NCBI GenBank assembly: GCA_023678885.1
Contig: CM042953.1
Span: 4,778,518-4,842,517, forward strand
Length of the DNA stretch: 64,000 bases
Direction: 5' to 3'
Source of the DNA: Pogostemon cablin
Taxonomy: Eukaryota; Streptophyta; Magnoliopsida; Lamiales; Lamiaceae
Part shown: in pieces, positions 10,459-21,052 of the stretch
Position numbering within the stretch: position 1 is the stretch's first letter
Layout: each line of letters begins with the position of its first letter
Position numbers and translations under genes: made by a program
The notes under the pieces: model-generated
Databases searched by the model: none
What the model was told of the DNA's origin: nothing
What the model saw: the letters and a program-made list of their open reading frames with translations, nothing else

Positions 10459-10711
10459 CCAATTTTAGTGGATCTGGAGAAGGTGTCGTGAGTGGAAAGC
10501 CTCAATTTGGTGATCACGTGCAGCGCACGTGCAAATTTCCCGCCAAAAATGAGATTTCGGCGACTTTGGGACCAAAATTGGTCAATTTCAAGAGTTACGA
10601 GAAGAAATTAAAATTTTTATCTTTTTGGGACATAATCAAATATTACTTATATTTATGGGACCAAAAATGATTCTAACACTCAATTCATTACAAGTTTATG
10701 TATTTTTTAAA

Positions 10712-10712
10712 G

Positions 10713-10770
<58 letters not shown>
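10712..10770. repeat. (TA)n microsatellite, left of TIR element
   Basis: Uninterrupted TA run immediately before the terminus at 10771. Confidence 0.9.
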
Positions 10771-10773
<3 letters not shown>

Positions 10774-11296
10774 AATAATTACTAATAGGTACACACTTTG
10801 TACCTTTAATTACTATAAGATACATTGATTTAAAATAATTATTCTCACATAAAAAATATTAAAGTAAAATACAAAATATAACCCTAAACCCATACACTTT
10901 TAAATCACAAACCTTAAACCCTTACCCACCGTCGGACAACCACAGGACCACGCCGGCCGACCGTCAAAATTCTATCGGACCGCCATCGGCCGATTGCCGG
11001 AGCTTTGTCGGACCTCCGGCCGACCGTCGGAATTCTGCCGCCGCCGGAGCTCCGGCGGCCGGTCGCCGGACTACCCCACTTTTTTGCTGCACAAACTTTT
11101 TTTACTGCACACACTTTTTTACTGCACACACTTTTGCTACACACGAACTTTTGCTGCACACAACATTTATGTGCAGCACATTGTAGGGGTAATATTTGAA
11201 TATTACTATATATTTTTGTAGTTAGTAGTAATATTTTTGAATGTTTGTATCTCATAGTAATTAAGGATTTTTTTTGTACCTAGTAGTAATCCTCCC
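10771..11296. mobile_element. Short TIR element inserted in (TA)n (Micron-like habit)
   Basis: The first about 70 bases (AATTACTATAAGATACA within them) are an imperfect reverse complement of the last about 70 (GGATTACTACTAGGTACA, AATTACTATGAGATACA on the minus strand). Both sides continue as (TA)n, so the target was a TA microsatellite, as described for rice Micron elements. The interior has a GC-rich patch (10920-11075) with repeated CGGCCG and GCCGGAG words, and four copies of ACTGCACACACTTTT-like text (11085-11165). It has no coding gene. Confidence 0.7.
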
Positions 11297-11357
<61 letters not shown>

Positions 11358-11376
11358 TATATATTTATATATATAG
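11297..11376. repeat. (TA)n microsatellite, right of TIR element
   Basis: TA run with occasional interruptions continuing from the TIR element's right end. Confidence 0.9.
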
Positions 11377-12013
11377 TAAAATCCTTTTTCGCTAACGTAT
11401 TTTTCACGTATAATCTTACTATTTATTCATTTTTCATATACACTTATTATAACTTATTTACTTTAGTATCATTAATTTACATTAATAATTAAATCATTCG
11501 ATATAAATAATTTAATTAGTATCAAATCAAATCATGTATTAAAAATGATTAAATTGAGTTTTTTTATATAATTGATATTCATTTTAGACAAATAGTAAGA
11601 TTAAGGATTTATTATTAAGAGTTACATACTTTGGTCATAATTTCACTTAAATACAATGAAAAAAATGAAATACTAACAACTATAAATATACTGCAAAGAG
11701 AAAAAGTGTCCCTATGTGGTTGCACATTTTTTTAAAGAGATCTGGGGAGTAATAAATAGTTTTCAATTGTATTATTTAATAAAGTAACATTTTAAAAAAT
11801 ACAAGTCAAATATAGATGTATATATATTAACTTTTTACATTATTTGCTTATACGTTGCATTACCAAAAATTAAATGTTATAATTTCTTGCAAATTTTTTA
11901 CATTGATAAAAGAAATTGTCTAACTAAATGAAAAAAAAAACTTAATTAATGTTGTTATGTTATGTAACACAAATTATTTAATTATAAAAAATAAGAATAA
12001 TAATTAAATGATC
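11377..12013. other. AT-rich stretch, probable Helitron body
   Basis: No gene seen. It leads into a Helitron-like 3' terminus at 12014-12036. The 5' TC end of such an element could not be placed. Confidence 0.4.
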
Positions 12014-12028
12014 CCGCGTTGAACGCGG

Positions 12029-12036
<8 letters not shown>
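12014..12036 (+). mobile_element. Helitron 3' terminus
   Basis: A 7-bp hairpin CCGCGTT-G-AACGCGG (12014-12028) is followed by CATA and CTAG, then T. A short GC hairpin a few bases before CTRR with T at the target is the diagnostic 3' end of plant Helitrons. The element body would lie to the left. Confidence 0.75.

Positions 12037-12094
<58 letters not shown>
12036..12094. repeat. Compound (TG)n(TA)n microsatellite
   Basis: About 12 TG followed by about 16 TA dinucleotides directly after the Helitron terminus. Confidence 0.9.
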
Positions 12095-12095
<1 letters not shown>

Positions 12096-13065
12096 CAATA
12101 ATACTTAAAGGTGGTGGTTTGTTTTTTGCAATTTCTCAAAAGTAAGGATTAATTTGCAATAGGAGTAAAGTTCGTGGGGTTTTTTTGCAATTAACCCTAA
12201 TTTTAATATTAAAGGTGTAGTATAAAATTGTGGTATTGAGGGACGCTTTCTTTTTTAAAGTGTGGATATAGGTACAAAACATATAAAAAAAAGAAGGTGT
12301 GCTTATAGGCACGAGATACAAAACACCGAATTTCTTGCATGTGGAATTTTCTCATAAGTAGGTGGCGGTGAGGTTCGAACCCTAGATCTTTGTTAAACGA
12401 CCACTTCATCTAAAAGTTTAAGTTGATAGAAAATTAAATTGTTTAATACTTAATCGAGTCAATTTAACGGAAATCTATCCATTATCACAAAATACCATTC
12501 ACACTGAGAAAAAAAACTACATTTACTTTACTGCAATTTAATCTCAATTTTTTATATTTAGTAAAATAGATCATCACTTTTTATATTTGTTACAGATCGC
12601 ACTCATCGAACAGCTAGGTGCTAGTCGATCACTGACGTGTCTGATTTTTTACATTGTGATTTAGTCTCAATCCTTAAAATTTTAATAAAAAAAACACACA
12701 TTATATTTTTTAAAAATTGCACCCAAATAATAAATTTGAAATATTTTATATTCAAGTTTAATTTTTCAAAATCATTATATAAAATAATAAATTTCTAATA
12801 TAATATTTATTTAATTTATATTTATTATTTCAATTAGTATATATAAATAAAATATTTTAAGTAAATAAATTTTATTGTGTGAATAAAATTAATTATTTGT
12901 CACATTTACTGATATAAGTGATAAAAAATCAATAAATAATAATTATAAAATTAATTTTTTTAATTTCAATTTTTTTTATAAATTAATAAATTTAATTACT
13001 TTAAAATTAAGTATTTAGTCTTTTACAAAGTTTTATATTATTTACTGATGTATTATCATTTATAT
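12095..13065. other. AT-rich intron sequence
   Basis: No open frame of note and no recognised element. It ends at the target duplication of the Tat-lineage retrotransposon. Confidence 0.5.
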
Positions 13066-13070
13066 GTTAG

Positions 13071-13998
13071 TGTAGGCAATTAAATTTTATTGCCTAAATA
13101 AATAAAAATGCAAAGAAAAATATATTAAATATTGATTAAATATTTATTTATTATGGAATTTAAATAAATTAATTCCTAAGATAGATAAATAAATAATTGA
13201 TAATTGATATAATTATTTGAGCCCAAATCCAAGTCAAATGGGCTTAGTTCAAGTCAAATGGGCTTAATCCAAGTTATATGGGCTCAATTCGAGTCAAGTG
13301 GGTCTGATTCAAGTCAACAAGCCCAACAAATCAAGTCCAGCAGGCCTAGTTAAATTAATTAGGCCCAGGTTAAATCCTACGGGTTTAATTAAATTAAATA
13401 GGCCCGTATCCAGTCCAGCAGGCTTAAAGCCCAACATATCTTTTGAAGGAGAAAATATCTCTCAAGTTGTTATTTTCTCTACCTATAAATAAGGGCCTTC
13501 AGTCCTCATTCCAGACATTCTGAAAATCCTGAAAGCCTGGAAAGCTCTGAAGGAACTTGGAATCTCTGCGAAGATCAAAGTCATTCTTCGAAGATCAATC
13601 TAGAAACATCATTCAATCTGAGATCAAGGTGCGGAGCCCCTCAGATTCATCGTTTCTTCAAGTCAAGTTCATCCAGCAGTCTCCGTGAAGTCAACGGTGT
13701 TCTACCAAATTGAACGGCGTTCTTCACAGTAAATCTTCAAGTCAACGGTTGATCCAAACAAAGGCTCGACGCCTCTGGATAAATGTTTTTTTTAATCTTC
13801 AAGTCAAATCCGAGCTCGGACAAGCTTCATCTGAAGATCCAGCTCCGAAAGTTGATAGAGTCAAGAAGTCAACTCAAGAGAGGAATCAGAGGATAGTTAG
13901 AGACTGTCTACTCATATCTCAAGTTCAATCCATCTCGGATTTTCATTGTAATTTCTTTTGTGTTTATTATTTTAATAAATACAAAATTTATTGTTACA
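13071..13998 (+). repeat. Tat-lineage 5' LTR
   Basis: 928 bp, TGTAGGC...TTGTTACA. The U3 part contains repeated GGGCTTAAT/AAGTCAA phrases at 13228-13300 (AAGTCAAATGGGCTTA twice exactly). A TATA box CTATAAATAAG lies at 13484-13494. Confidence 0.95.
13484..13494 (+). promoter_or_regulatory. LTR TATA box
   Basis: CTATAAATAAG in the 5' LTR. The 3' LTR copy has CTATAAATATG at the same offset. It is the likely core promoter for the genomic RNA, with the transcript starting about 30 bp downstream. Confidence 0.7.
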
Positions 13999-14000
13999 AA

Positions 14001-14021
14001 TTTTGGCACGCCCGGTGGGAC
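14001..14021 (+). other. Primer binding site of Tat-lineage element
   Basis: TTTTGGCACGCCCGGTGGGA lies two bases after the LTR. The TGG start and position fit a tRNA primer site. I could not assign the tRNA with confidence. Confidence 0.7.
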
Positions 14022-14114
14022 CGTTTCTACCTCTCATCTCCTCTTCGAGCAAAGTAAGATGGTTCCGCTAAGAGTCAAAGTCAACAGATCAGCTTCTGTC
14101 TTCGAGAATTACAA

Positions 14115-16277
14115 GTGGAAGACGTTAATGTGACAACTAGAAGCATGTCAAAGATGGCACGATCTGAAACCTCTTCAGAGATAAATTCTTCAGTTGGAGT
14201 TACCTCTGGAGTGATACCATATGATGATAAAGATGAGAAAAACGACTCAGCTAGCTCAACCCCTATACTTGAAGAAAGCTCATCGTCTGATTCATCCATA
14301 GCCTCAACGATGGCAATAAACACTTCGTCTGTCGAAGAACAGTTGGCAAGCTTAACTGAATCCGTTGCTGCACTTGCCAAACAGAACCAAGAACAAAGTA
14401 CTTTGATTTTCAAACTGATGGAGAAAATGGCTGGTGCTGAAACTAGCCATGCGAACGAAAAGCAAGAAGAAGATGCTGAAAATGAAGTAGATGAGTCTGC
14501 GAAGCGTCAGTCGATGGGAAAAAGGGTGATTGAAGAAGAATTGAACATCTCCCATGATGGAATGGTTCCTATCAGCCAGCTAAAAAGCATTATACTTGGC
14601 ACAATGAAGGACCAATTCGAAGAGAGCTCTAAACCTTCATTCGCTTATGCTAAGCCTTATACTAGGAGGGTTGGCAACTTGAGGATGCCACCTAACTATC
14701 AACCCCCCAAGTTCCAACAGTTTGATGGCAAAGGTAATCCAAGGCAACATATAGCACATTTCATAGAAACTTGCAATGATGCTGGCACTCACGGAGATCA
14801 TATGGTGAGACAATTCGTTCGCTCTCTGAAGGGAAATGCTTTTGAATGGTACACCGACTTGGAGGCTGATTCTATAGACAGTTGGGATAAGATGGAATAT
14901 CAATTCCTTAACCGTTTCTATAGTACTAGGAGGACGGTTAGCATGATAGAGTTGACTAACACCCGTCAGTTAAAAGAAGAGCCAGTAATTGAGTACATTA
15001 ATCGATGGAGAAATTTGAGCCTAAACTGTAAAGATCGATTGTCTGAAGTTTCTGGCATTGAGATGTGCACAGCAGGAATGCAATGGAACCTTCGTTACAT
15101 ACTTCAAGGGATTAAGCCTAAAACCTTTGAAGACTTGGCCACAAGAGCTCACGACATGGAGCTAAGTATGGGGATAAGTGGAGTTGTAGAACCACCGATT
15201 CCTGGATCCTACAAGTATAAAGAAAAGCAAGAGGTAAGGAAAGGGGGCAAACCCTACAACAAATCTTCCGAAAAAGGGTCTATGGCAACAAATGCATCAA
15301 CTGTCAAGTTCCGAAGAAATGAGAATGAAAAAGATGATAAAGTGAAGAATGAGTCCCAAGAAAGGGGGCAAAGAAGATTGACCTTGAAAGAAATGCAAGA
15401 AAGGAAGTACCCATTCCTTGATTCGGATGTCCCAGGCATACTCGATGATCTGCTCAAAGATAAACTTATCGAGCTTCCTGAAATGAAGCGACCAGAGGAA
15501 GCGGGACAAACGGACAATCCGAAATACTGCAAGTATTATAGACTGGTGGGACATTCTATCAAAGATTGCTTTGTCTTTAAAGACAAAGTTATGCGATTGG
15601 TTGAGCATGGGAAGATCTTTCTAGATGAAGATGCAACTGCAAACTCTACTTCTGCAGACAGTGGAAATAATTATTCATGCCATATGGCAGGCGAAGCTGT
15701 TGTGCCTAAAGTTGAAAGTAAGGCCCATGCTATGAAGATTACCTTCACTGAGGAAGACTTACTGCTCGGTTCACAATCTCACAACCGACCCTTGTTCGTA
15801 GCTGGTTGCACTCAAGAGCAAAGGGTGAATCGAATACTGATTGATGGAGGTTCAGCGGTCAATATCCTACCTCTAATGACATTGAAAAAGTTAGGGATTT
15901 CAACAGATGAACTTGGCAGTAGCCGACTGACGATTCACGGGTTCAATCAAGAGGGCCAGAGAACACTTGGTACGATAGTCATGAACTTAATAATAGATGA
16001 GATGGCCTCAACAGTTCTGTTTCATGTCATTGATGCTAAAACATCATATAACATGCTCTTGGGGCGCCCATGGTTGCATGAAAATGGAGTGATTCCTTCT
16101 ACGCTGCATCAGTGCTTCAAATACTGTGATGGAGGTAACATAAAGAAGGTACTCGGTGATGAAAAACCATTTACAGAAGCAGAGTCATACTTCGCAGACG
16201 CTAGATATTTTCTGAAAAGTATCAAGGCCGATAAGCAAGAAGGAACTTCATCACAAGATAAAGGTGATGATAAATAA
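14115..16277 (+). CDS. gag-protease polyprotein (720 codons)
   Basis: Gag plus aspartic protease of the Tat-lineage element. Residues about 1-100 are acidic/Ser-rich with a coiled-coil-like stretch (SLTESVAALAKQNQEQ). The gag core is at about 195-350 (FEWYTDLEAD, NRFYSTRRTV, YINRWRNL). A zinc-knuckle-like site at about 475 reads C-x2-Y where the family usually has C-x2-H (KYCKYYRLVGH...DC). The protease is at about 572-650 with LIDGGSAVNILP and LLGRPWL. The start at 14115 is the first ATG of the frame, 117 bp after the LTR. The frame ends at TAA 16275-16277 and then continues open in the same frame, so the stop may be a mutation or a programmed gag-pro/pol boundary. Confidence 0.85.
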   Translation: MEDVNVTTRSMSKMARSETSSEINSSVGVTSGVIPYDDKDEKNDSASSTPILEESSSSDSSIASTMAINTSSVEEQLASLTESVAALAKQNQEQSTLIFKLMEKMAGAETSHANEKQEEDAENEVDESAKRQSMGKRVIEEELNISHDGMVPISQLKSIILGTMKDQFEESSKPSFAYAKPYTRRVGNLRMPPNYQPPKFQQFDGKGNPRQHIAHFIETCNDAGTHGDHMVRQFVRSLKGNAFEWYTDLEADSIDSWDKMEYQFLNRFYSTRRTVSMIELTNTRQLKEEPVIEYINRWRNLSLNCKDRLSEVSGIEMCTAGMQWNLRYILQGIKPKTFEDLATRAHDMELSMGISGVVEPPIPGSYKYKEKQEVRKGGKPYNKSSEKGSMATNASTVKFRRNENEKDDKVKNESQERGQRRLTLKEMQERKYPFLDSDVPGILDDLLKDKLIELPEMKRPEEAGQTDNPKYCKYYRLVGHSIKDCFVFKDKVMRLVEHGKIFLDEDATANSTSADSGNNYSCHMAGEAVVPKVESKAHAMKITFTEEDLLLGSQSHNRPLFVAGCTQEQRVNRILIDGGSAVNILPLMTLKKLGISTDELGSSRLTIHGFNQEGQRTLGTIVMNLIIDEMASTVLFHVIDAKTSYNMLLGRPWLHENGVIPSTLHQCFKYCDGGNIKKVLGDEKPFTEAESYFADARYFLKSIKADKQEGTSSQDKGDDK

Positions 16278-19200
16278 GAAAAAGAGAATGCAGATGATGT
16301 TTCATCCACACAGTCTAATGAAAGTAAACAGTTGATCAAAACTGTAGAAGGGTTGACACTACCCCTGACTAAGGTTGACGCTGAGAAGCCCTCTCCCCCT
16401 CCACTCAAAGGATTCACTCGCCCAACTCAAGCGGCTAAAACTGAGCACGGAGATGTATTTGAGGCGGCGGTTTCCAAATCATATAGCCCACAAGCTTACA
16501 AACTTCTTGTGAAAGCTGGTTATGACCCTCAAGAAAAAGGTGCGGCAAATGAACTGTCTCATAAGACTCCTAGTAGAACCACCCAAGAGAAATTGAAGAG
16601 TAATGGCCGTACTTCCAAGTATACTAGAACAGGTATAGGATATGTTCCGCAAAAACCTGTTCGCATTGCGATAAAGAGGGCAAACACAAACTACATCACT
16701 GAAGATGAAATTCTCTCTGAAGAAGAGGAGTCTCATGAGGAAGATAGAAAGACAGAAAGAATCTCAGTATTCGAGAGACTCAAACCAGCTGGAGCTAAAA
16801 GGACTACCAAGTTCCCAAGTTTCCCAAAGATACATAGTCGGATCCCATCTCGCATGAAAAGACGACATTTCCTGACTATATCATGTGGCACAATGTTGAA
16901 AGCTAAGAAACGAACAATAATCTTCACCCGAAGTGAAGAAGATGATCGTGAAAGTGTAGGCTCATCAGATGTTGTTCATTCCATCATCATGCAAACAGAT
17001 CTACAAAGTGCAGAAAGAGATCTACAAAGCAAGATCGTCGAGATGAGGAGAGATGGCTATGAAGTGGGGAGCATTGTTAAAGTGGGAGAGAATGAACAAG
17101 TTGGATCTAATCCACAGTTTCAAAGGCAAGAATTTCTGGAGGACGTTGCTGCAGTAAATCATGTCACTATACAAGAAGAAACCTCAACTGAAGAGGAAGA
17201 TGCCGATGATGCTCCCCCAGAATTTGAGGAGGGTATTAAATCTACTGTTGATCAATTGAAGGAGATTAATTTAGGTGATGCTAATGATCCACGTCCAACC
17301 TATATAAGTGGCTCGTTAACATCTGAGGAGGAAAAGGCTTACATTGAGCTTCTTCAAGAGTTTAGAGACGTGTTTGCATGGTCATTCAAGGAGATGCCCG
17401 GATTAGATCCAAAAGTGGCAGTTCATCATCTAGCAGTAAAGAAAGGAGTCAAGCCAGTTAAGCAGATGCAGCGTCGATTTTGACCAGAGCTGGTTCCATT
17501 GATTGAAGCTGAGGTTAATAAGCTCCTTGAAACGGGAAAGATACGAGAAGTCAAGTATCCCACTTGGCTCTCTAACATTGTGCCAGTAAGGAAGACAAAT
17601 GGGCAGCTTAGAGTGTGTGTTGACTTCCGTGACTTGAACTTGGCATGCCCAAAAGATGATTTTCCACTACCAATCATAGAACTTATGATTGATGCAACGA
17701 CCGGGCATGAAGTGCTTTCATTTATGGATGGATCATCTGGTTACAATCAAATTAGCCTAGCTCCGGAAGATCAAGAGAAAACAACCTTCCGCACTCCTAA
17801 AGGAATATACTGCTATAATGTTATGCCGTTTGGCTTGAGGAATGCTGGCGCTACGTATCAACGAGCTATGCAAAAGATATTTGACGACATGCTTCATAAG
17901 AATGTTGAGTGTTATGTGGATGACATTGTAGTGAAATCAAAGAAGAAAAAGGATCATCTTAAGGATCTAAGGCAAATATTTGAGCGTCTCAGAAAATTCC
18001 AACTCAAGATGAACCCGCTTAAGTGCGCATTCGGAGTCTCTTCTGGTAAGTTCCTTGGATTCATTGTCCGACATCGTGGCATTGAGATTGACAAAGCAAA
18101 GATTGATGCGATAATGAAGATGCAGGTGCCCCGAAACATACATGAGCTCAAGAGTTTGCAAGGTAAGCTGGCGTACTTAAGAAGATTCATAGCAAATTTG
18201 GCCGGCCGATGCCAACCATTTAGCCATCTTATGAAAAAAGGCAGTCCATTTGAATGGGATGAAGCTTGCACTAATGCATTTAACAACATTAAAGCATATT
18301 TGATGAAGCCGCCAGTGTTGGTTGCTCCAATAGTCGGACGTCCATTAATTCTCTACATATCTGCTCAAGAAAAATCAGTTGGAGCCTTGCTTGCACAAAA
18401 TAATGATGAAGGAAAGGAGTGTGCGTTGTACTATTTGAGTAGAACAATGACTCCAAATGAGTAAAAGTACTCACCAATTGAGAAGCTCTGTCTCGCTCTC
18501 ATATTTGCGATTCAGAAGTTAAGGCATTACTTTCAAGCTCATACTGTTTACTTGGTCTCGAGGGCCAACCCATTAAAGTTCGTAATGTCAAAACCAGTGC
18601 TCTCTGATAGGCTCGCAAGGTGGTATCTCCAATTACAGCAATTTGAAATTATCTACGTCCCTCAAAAAGCGGTGAAAGGGCAAGTGCTGGCAGATTTCTT
18701 GGCTGATCATCCCATGCCTGCCGAATGGGAATTGTCTGATGATTTTCCCGATGAAGATGTATTGGCTATTGAAATCACTCCTCCTTGGAAGATGTATTTC
18801 GATGGAGCTGCTCACAGAGAAGGAGCCGGCGCAGGAGTAGTATTTGTAACCTCAGATGGAGGAGTTCTGCCATATTCGTTCAGTCTAACTGAAAATTGCT
18901 CTAACAATGTAGCTGAATATCAAGCTCTTATACTTGGTTTGGAGATGGCAGTGGATGTAAAGCAGCGACACCTTAGGGTATATGGAGATTCATTGTTGAT
19001 AATCAACCAGCTGCTTGGCTTATATGAGGTTAGGAAAGCTGAACTACTTCCATATTATAACTATGCTCAGAGGCTTATGAATTGGCTTGGAGACGTAGAG
19101 ATTGAACATTTACCAAGGAGCAAGAACAAGCAAGCCGATGCTTTGGCAAAGCTAGCATCAACCATAGCAATGCCCGAAGCACTTGTTCAAGTACCGATCT

Positions 19201-20540
19201 GCAAAAGTTGGGTGGTACCTCCCTTCTTCAAAGATGAAGATGGTGAAGAAGTTGAGTATTGCGCCATAGAGGTTTTTGATATTGAGAAAGAAGACTGGCG
19301 TCAACCGTTCGTGGATTACTTGAAGAATGATAAGCTTCCTAATGATCCACACCTAAAGGTTGATGTCCGACGTAGGGCACCACGATTCTTCTACTACAAA
19401 GATTCACTCTATAGAAGATCGTTTGATGGTATTCTCTTAAGATGCTTAAGTGAGGAAGAAGCTCTTCAAGCTATGGAGGAAGCCTATTCTGGAATATGTG
19501 GCGCCCATCAGTCTGGACCCAAGTTACATTTCAGAATCAAGAGAATGGGATATTACTGGCCTTCTATGGTAAAGGATTGCATAGATTATGCACAAAGATG
19601 TCAGCCATGCCAGTTTCATGCAAATCTCATTCATCAGCCTCCCGAGCCATTACATCCAACAGTTTCTTCGCGGCCATTTGATGCATGGGGCTTAGATGTG
19701 GTGGGGCCATTAACGAAGTCTTCCGGAGGCTATCTTTATATCCTGGCTGCCACTGATTACTTTTCCAAGTAGGCGGAAGTTGTACCCTTGAGAGAAGTGA
19801 AGAAAGAAAATGTCGCTGATTTCATCCGCATTAACATCATATATAGATATGGAGTGCCTCGATACATTATCACAGACAATGGGAGGCCATTCAGTAACTC
19901 TTTGATTGATAAGCTTTGTGAGAAGTTTGACTTCAAGCAAAGAAAATCTTCTATGTATAATGCAGCAGCTAATGGGCTTGCCGAAGCCTTCAACAAAACA
20001 CTGTGTAATCTGTTGAAGAAGGTGGTCTCCAAGTCAAAGCGAGACTGGCATGAAAGGATTCATGAAGCTTTATGGGCGTATCGAACTACTTATAGAACGC
20101 CTACTCAAGCTACTCCGTACTCTCTTGTATATGGGGTTGAAGCTGTGGTGCCTTTGGAGAAGCAAATACCATCTTTGAAAATAGCCATACAAGGAGGTTT
20201 AACTGAAGAAGAGAACGCACGACTGCATCTCGAAGAATTAGAGGCACTTGATGAGAAGAGGTTAGAAGCACAACAAAGACTTGAGTGCTATCAAGCTCGC
20301 CTCTCCAGAACGTTTAACAAAAAAGTAAAGATACGTTCTTTTCAAGTCGGAGACTTAGTCCTTGCTGTAAGAAGGCCTATTGTCATCACTCACCGAGTTG
20401 GAAATAAATTCTTGCCCAAGTGGGATGGTCCACATGTTGTGAAAGAAGTGTATACGAATGGTGCGTACAAGTTGATATCTGAAGATGGCGTAGGAATCGG
20501 CCCCATAAATGGCAAATTCCTGAAACGCTACTATGCGTAA
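16278..20540 (+). pseudogene. pol: RT, RNase H, aRNase H, integrase; stop-interrupted single frame
   Basis: One frame, the same as gag, runs to the TAA at 20538 with in-frame stops at 17481-17483 (TGA), 18462-18464 (TAA) and 19770-19772 (TAG, at a Trp of SKWAEV) and no frameshift. An acidic spacer reaches to about 17480. RT is at about 17500-18100 with the YVDD active site at 17913-17924. RNase H follows to about 18710 (VLADFLADH). The archaeal-type RNase H starts at about 18780 (MYFDGAAHREGAGAG, YGDSLLI, KQADALAKL). Integrase has its zinc finger at about 19490-19620 (GAHQSGPKLH, CQPC) and core residues in WGLDVVG, TDNGRPF and NGLAEAF. The third stop separates the first and second integrase Asp. 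Confidence 0.9.
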
Positions 20541-21052
20541 TCCAGTCAAATCCAAGGAATGCTCCGTGACGCACGAGCCTAAACTGCATGTTACTCCTGG
20601 TCCGCATGAGTATAAACTGTGTACGATGAACTCCTGGTCCACATGAGTATAAACTGTGCACGACACCCACCAAAGGTAATTATATGTGGTTAAACTATTA
20701 ATTCACCCCACTCAGATATTTTAAGTGGTTAAAGCATTAAATATCCTACTTTGTCTAAAGTGGTTAAAGAATAGTCACTCCTGGCCCGCATGAGTATAAA
20801 CTGTGCACGGCACCCCCCATTCAAATCAAATCATGTTCCTTTGAACTACGTAATGACTTGATCCTCTGCGAAGAGGTACGTAGGCAGCTTAGTACTTTGC
20901 TAAGTTCAGTCATGTCTTTGGTCTATCAAGTTTGTGAGGCAAGCAATAAATTGAGATATGAAAGCAGTGTAAGTAAGCATGAACTTTATTGATGATGTCA
21001 TTAAGCAATCAGCACAAAGTGGGGGCATTGAAATGAGATACTCCAAATGAAG
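20541..21052. repeat. 3' region with three 33-nt direct repeats
   Basis: CTCCTGGYCCGCATGAGTAT followed by AAACTGTGCACGR occurs at 20594, 20631 and 20778. The first two are 37 bp apart. This is between pol and the antisense gene's stop codon. Function unknown. Such tandem units in the 3' region are known in related plant elements. Confidence 0.8.

Larger units (their letters stand above)
9432..10681. mobile_element. Pack-MULE (non-autonomous Mutator-like) with captured gene fragments
   Basis: A 1,250-bp element with about 140-bp imperfect terminal inverted repeats (9432 to about 9570; about 10538 to 10681), flanked by an exact 9-bp target duplication AATTCATTA (9423-9431 and 10682-10690). Nine-base duplications and long TIRs are the signature of Mutator-like elements. 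The interior holds fragments of two unrelated plant gene families (see separate entries) and no transposase. Confidence 0.93.

Noticed and set aside
12360..12385. tRNA-like GGTTCGAACC loop, also near 6945 (CGAACCTGGG)
   Set aside because: Only a T-arm-like word; no cloverleaf, acceptor stem or anticodon arm around it. A SINE remnant is possible but not supported.
16275..16277. gag-pro/pol stop as a proven programmed readthrough or spliced boundary
   Set aside because: Three further in-frame stops of the same kind occur downstream, so ordinary mutation explains it equally well without expression data.
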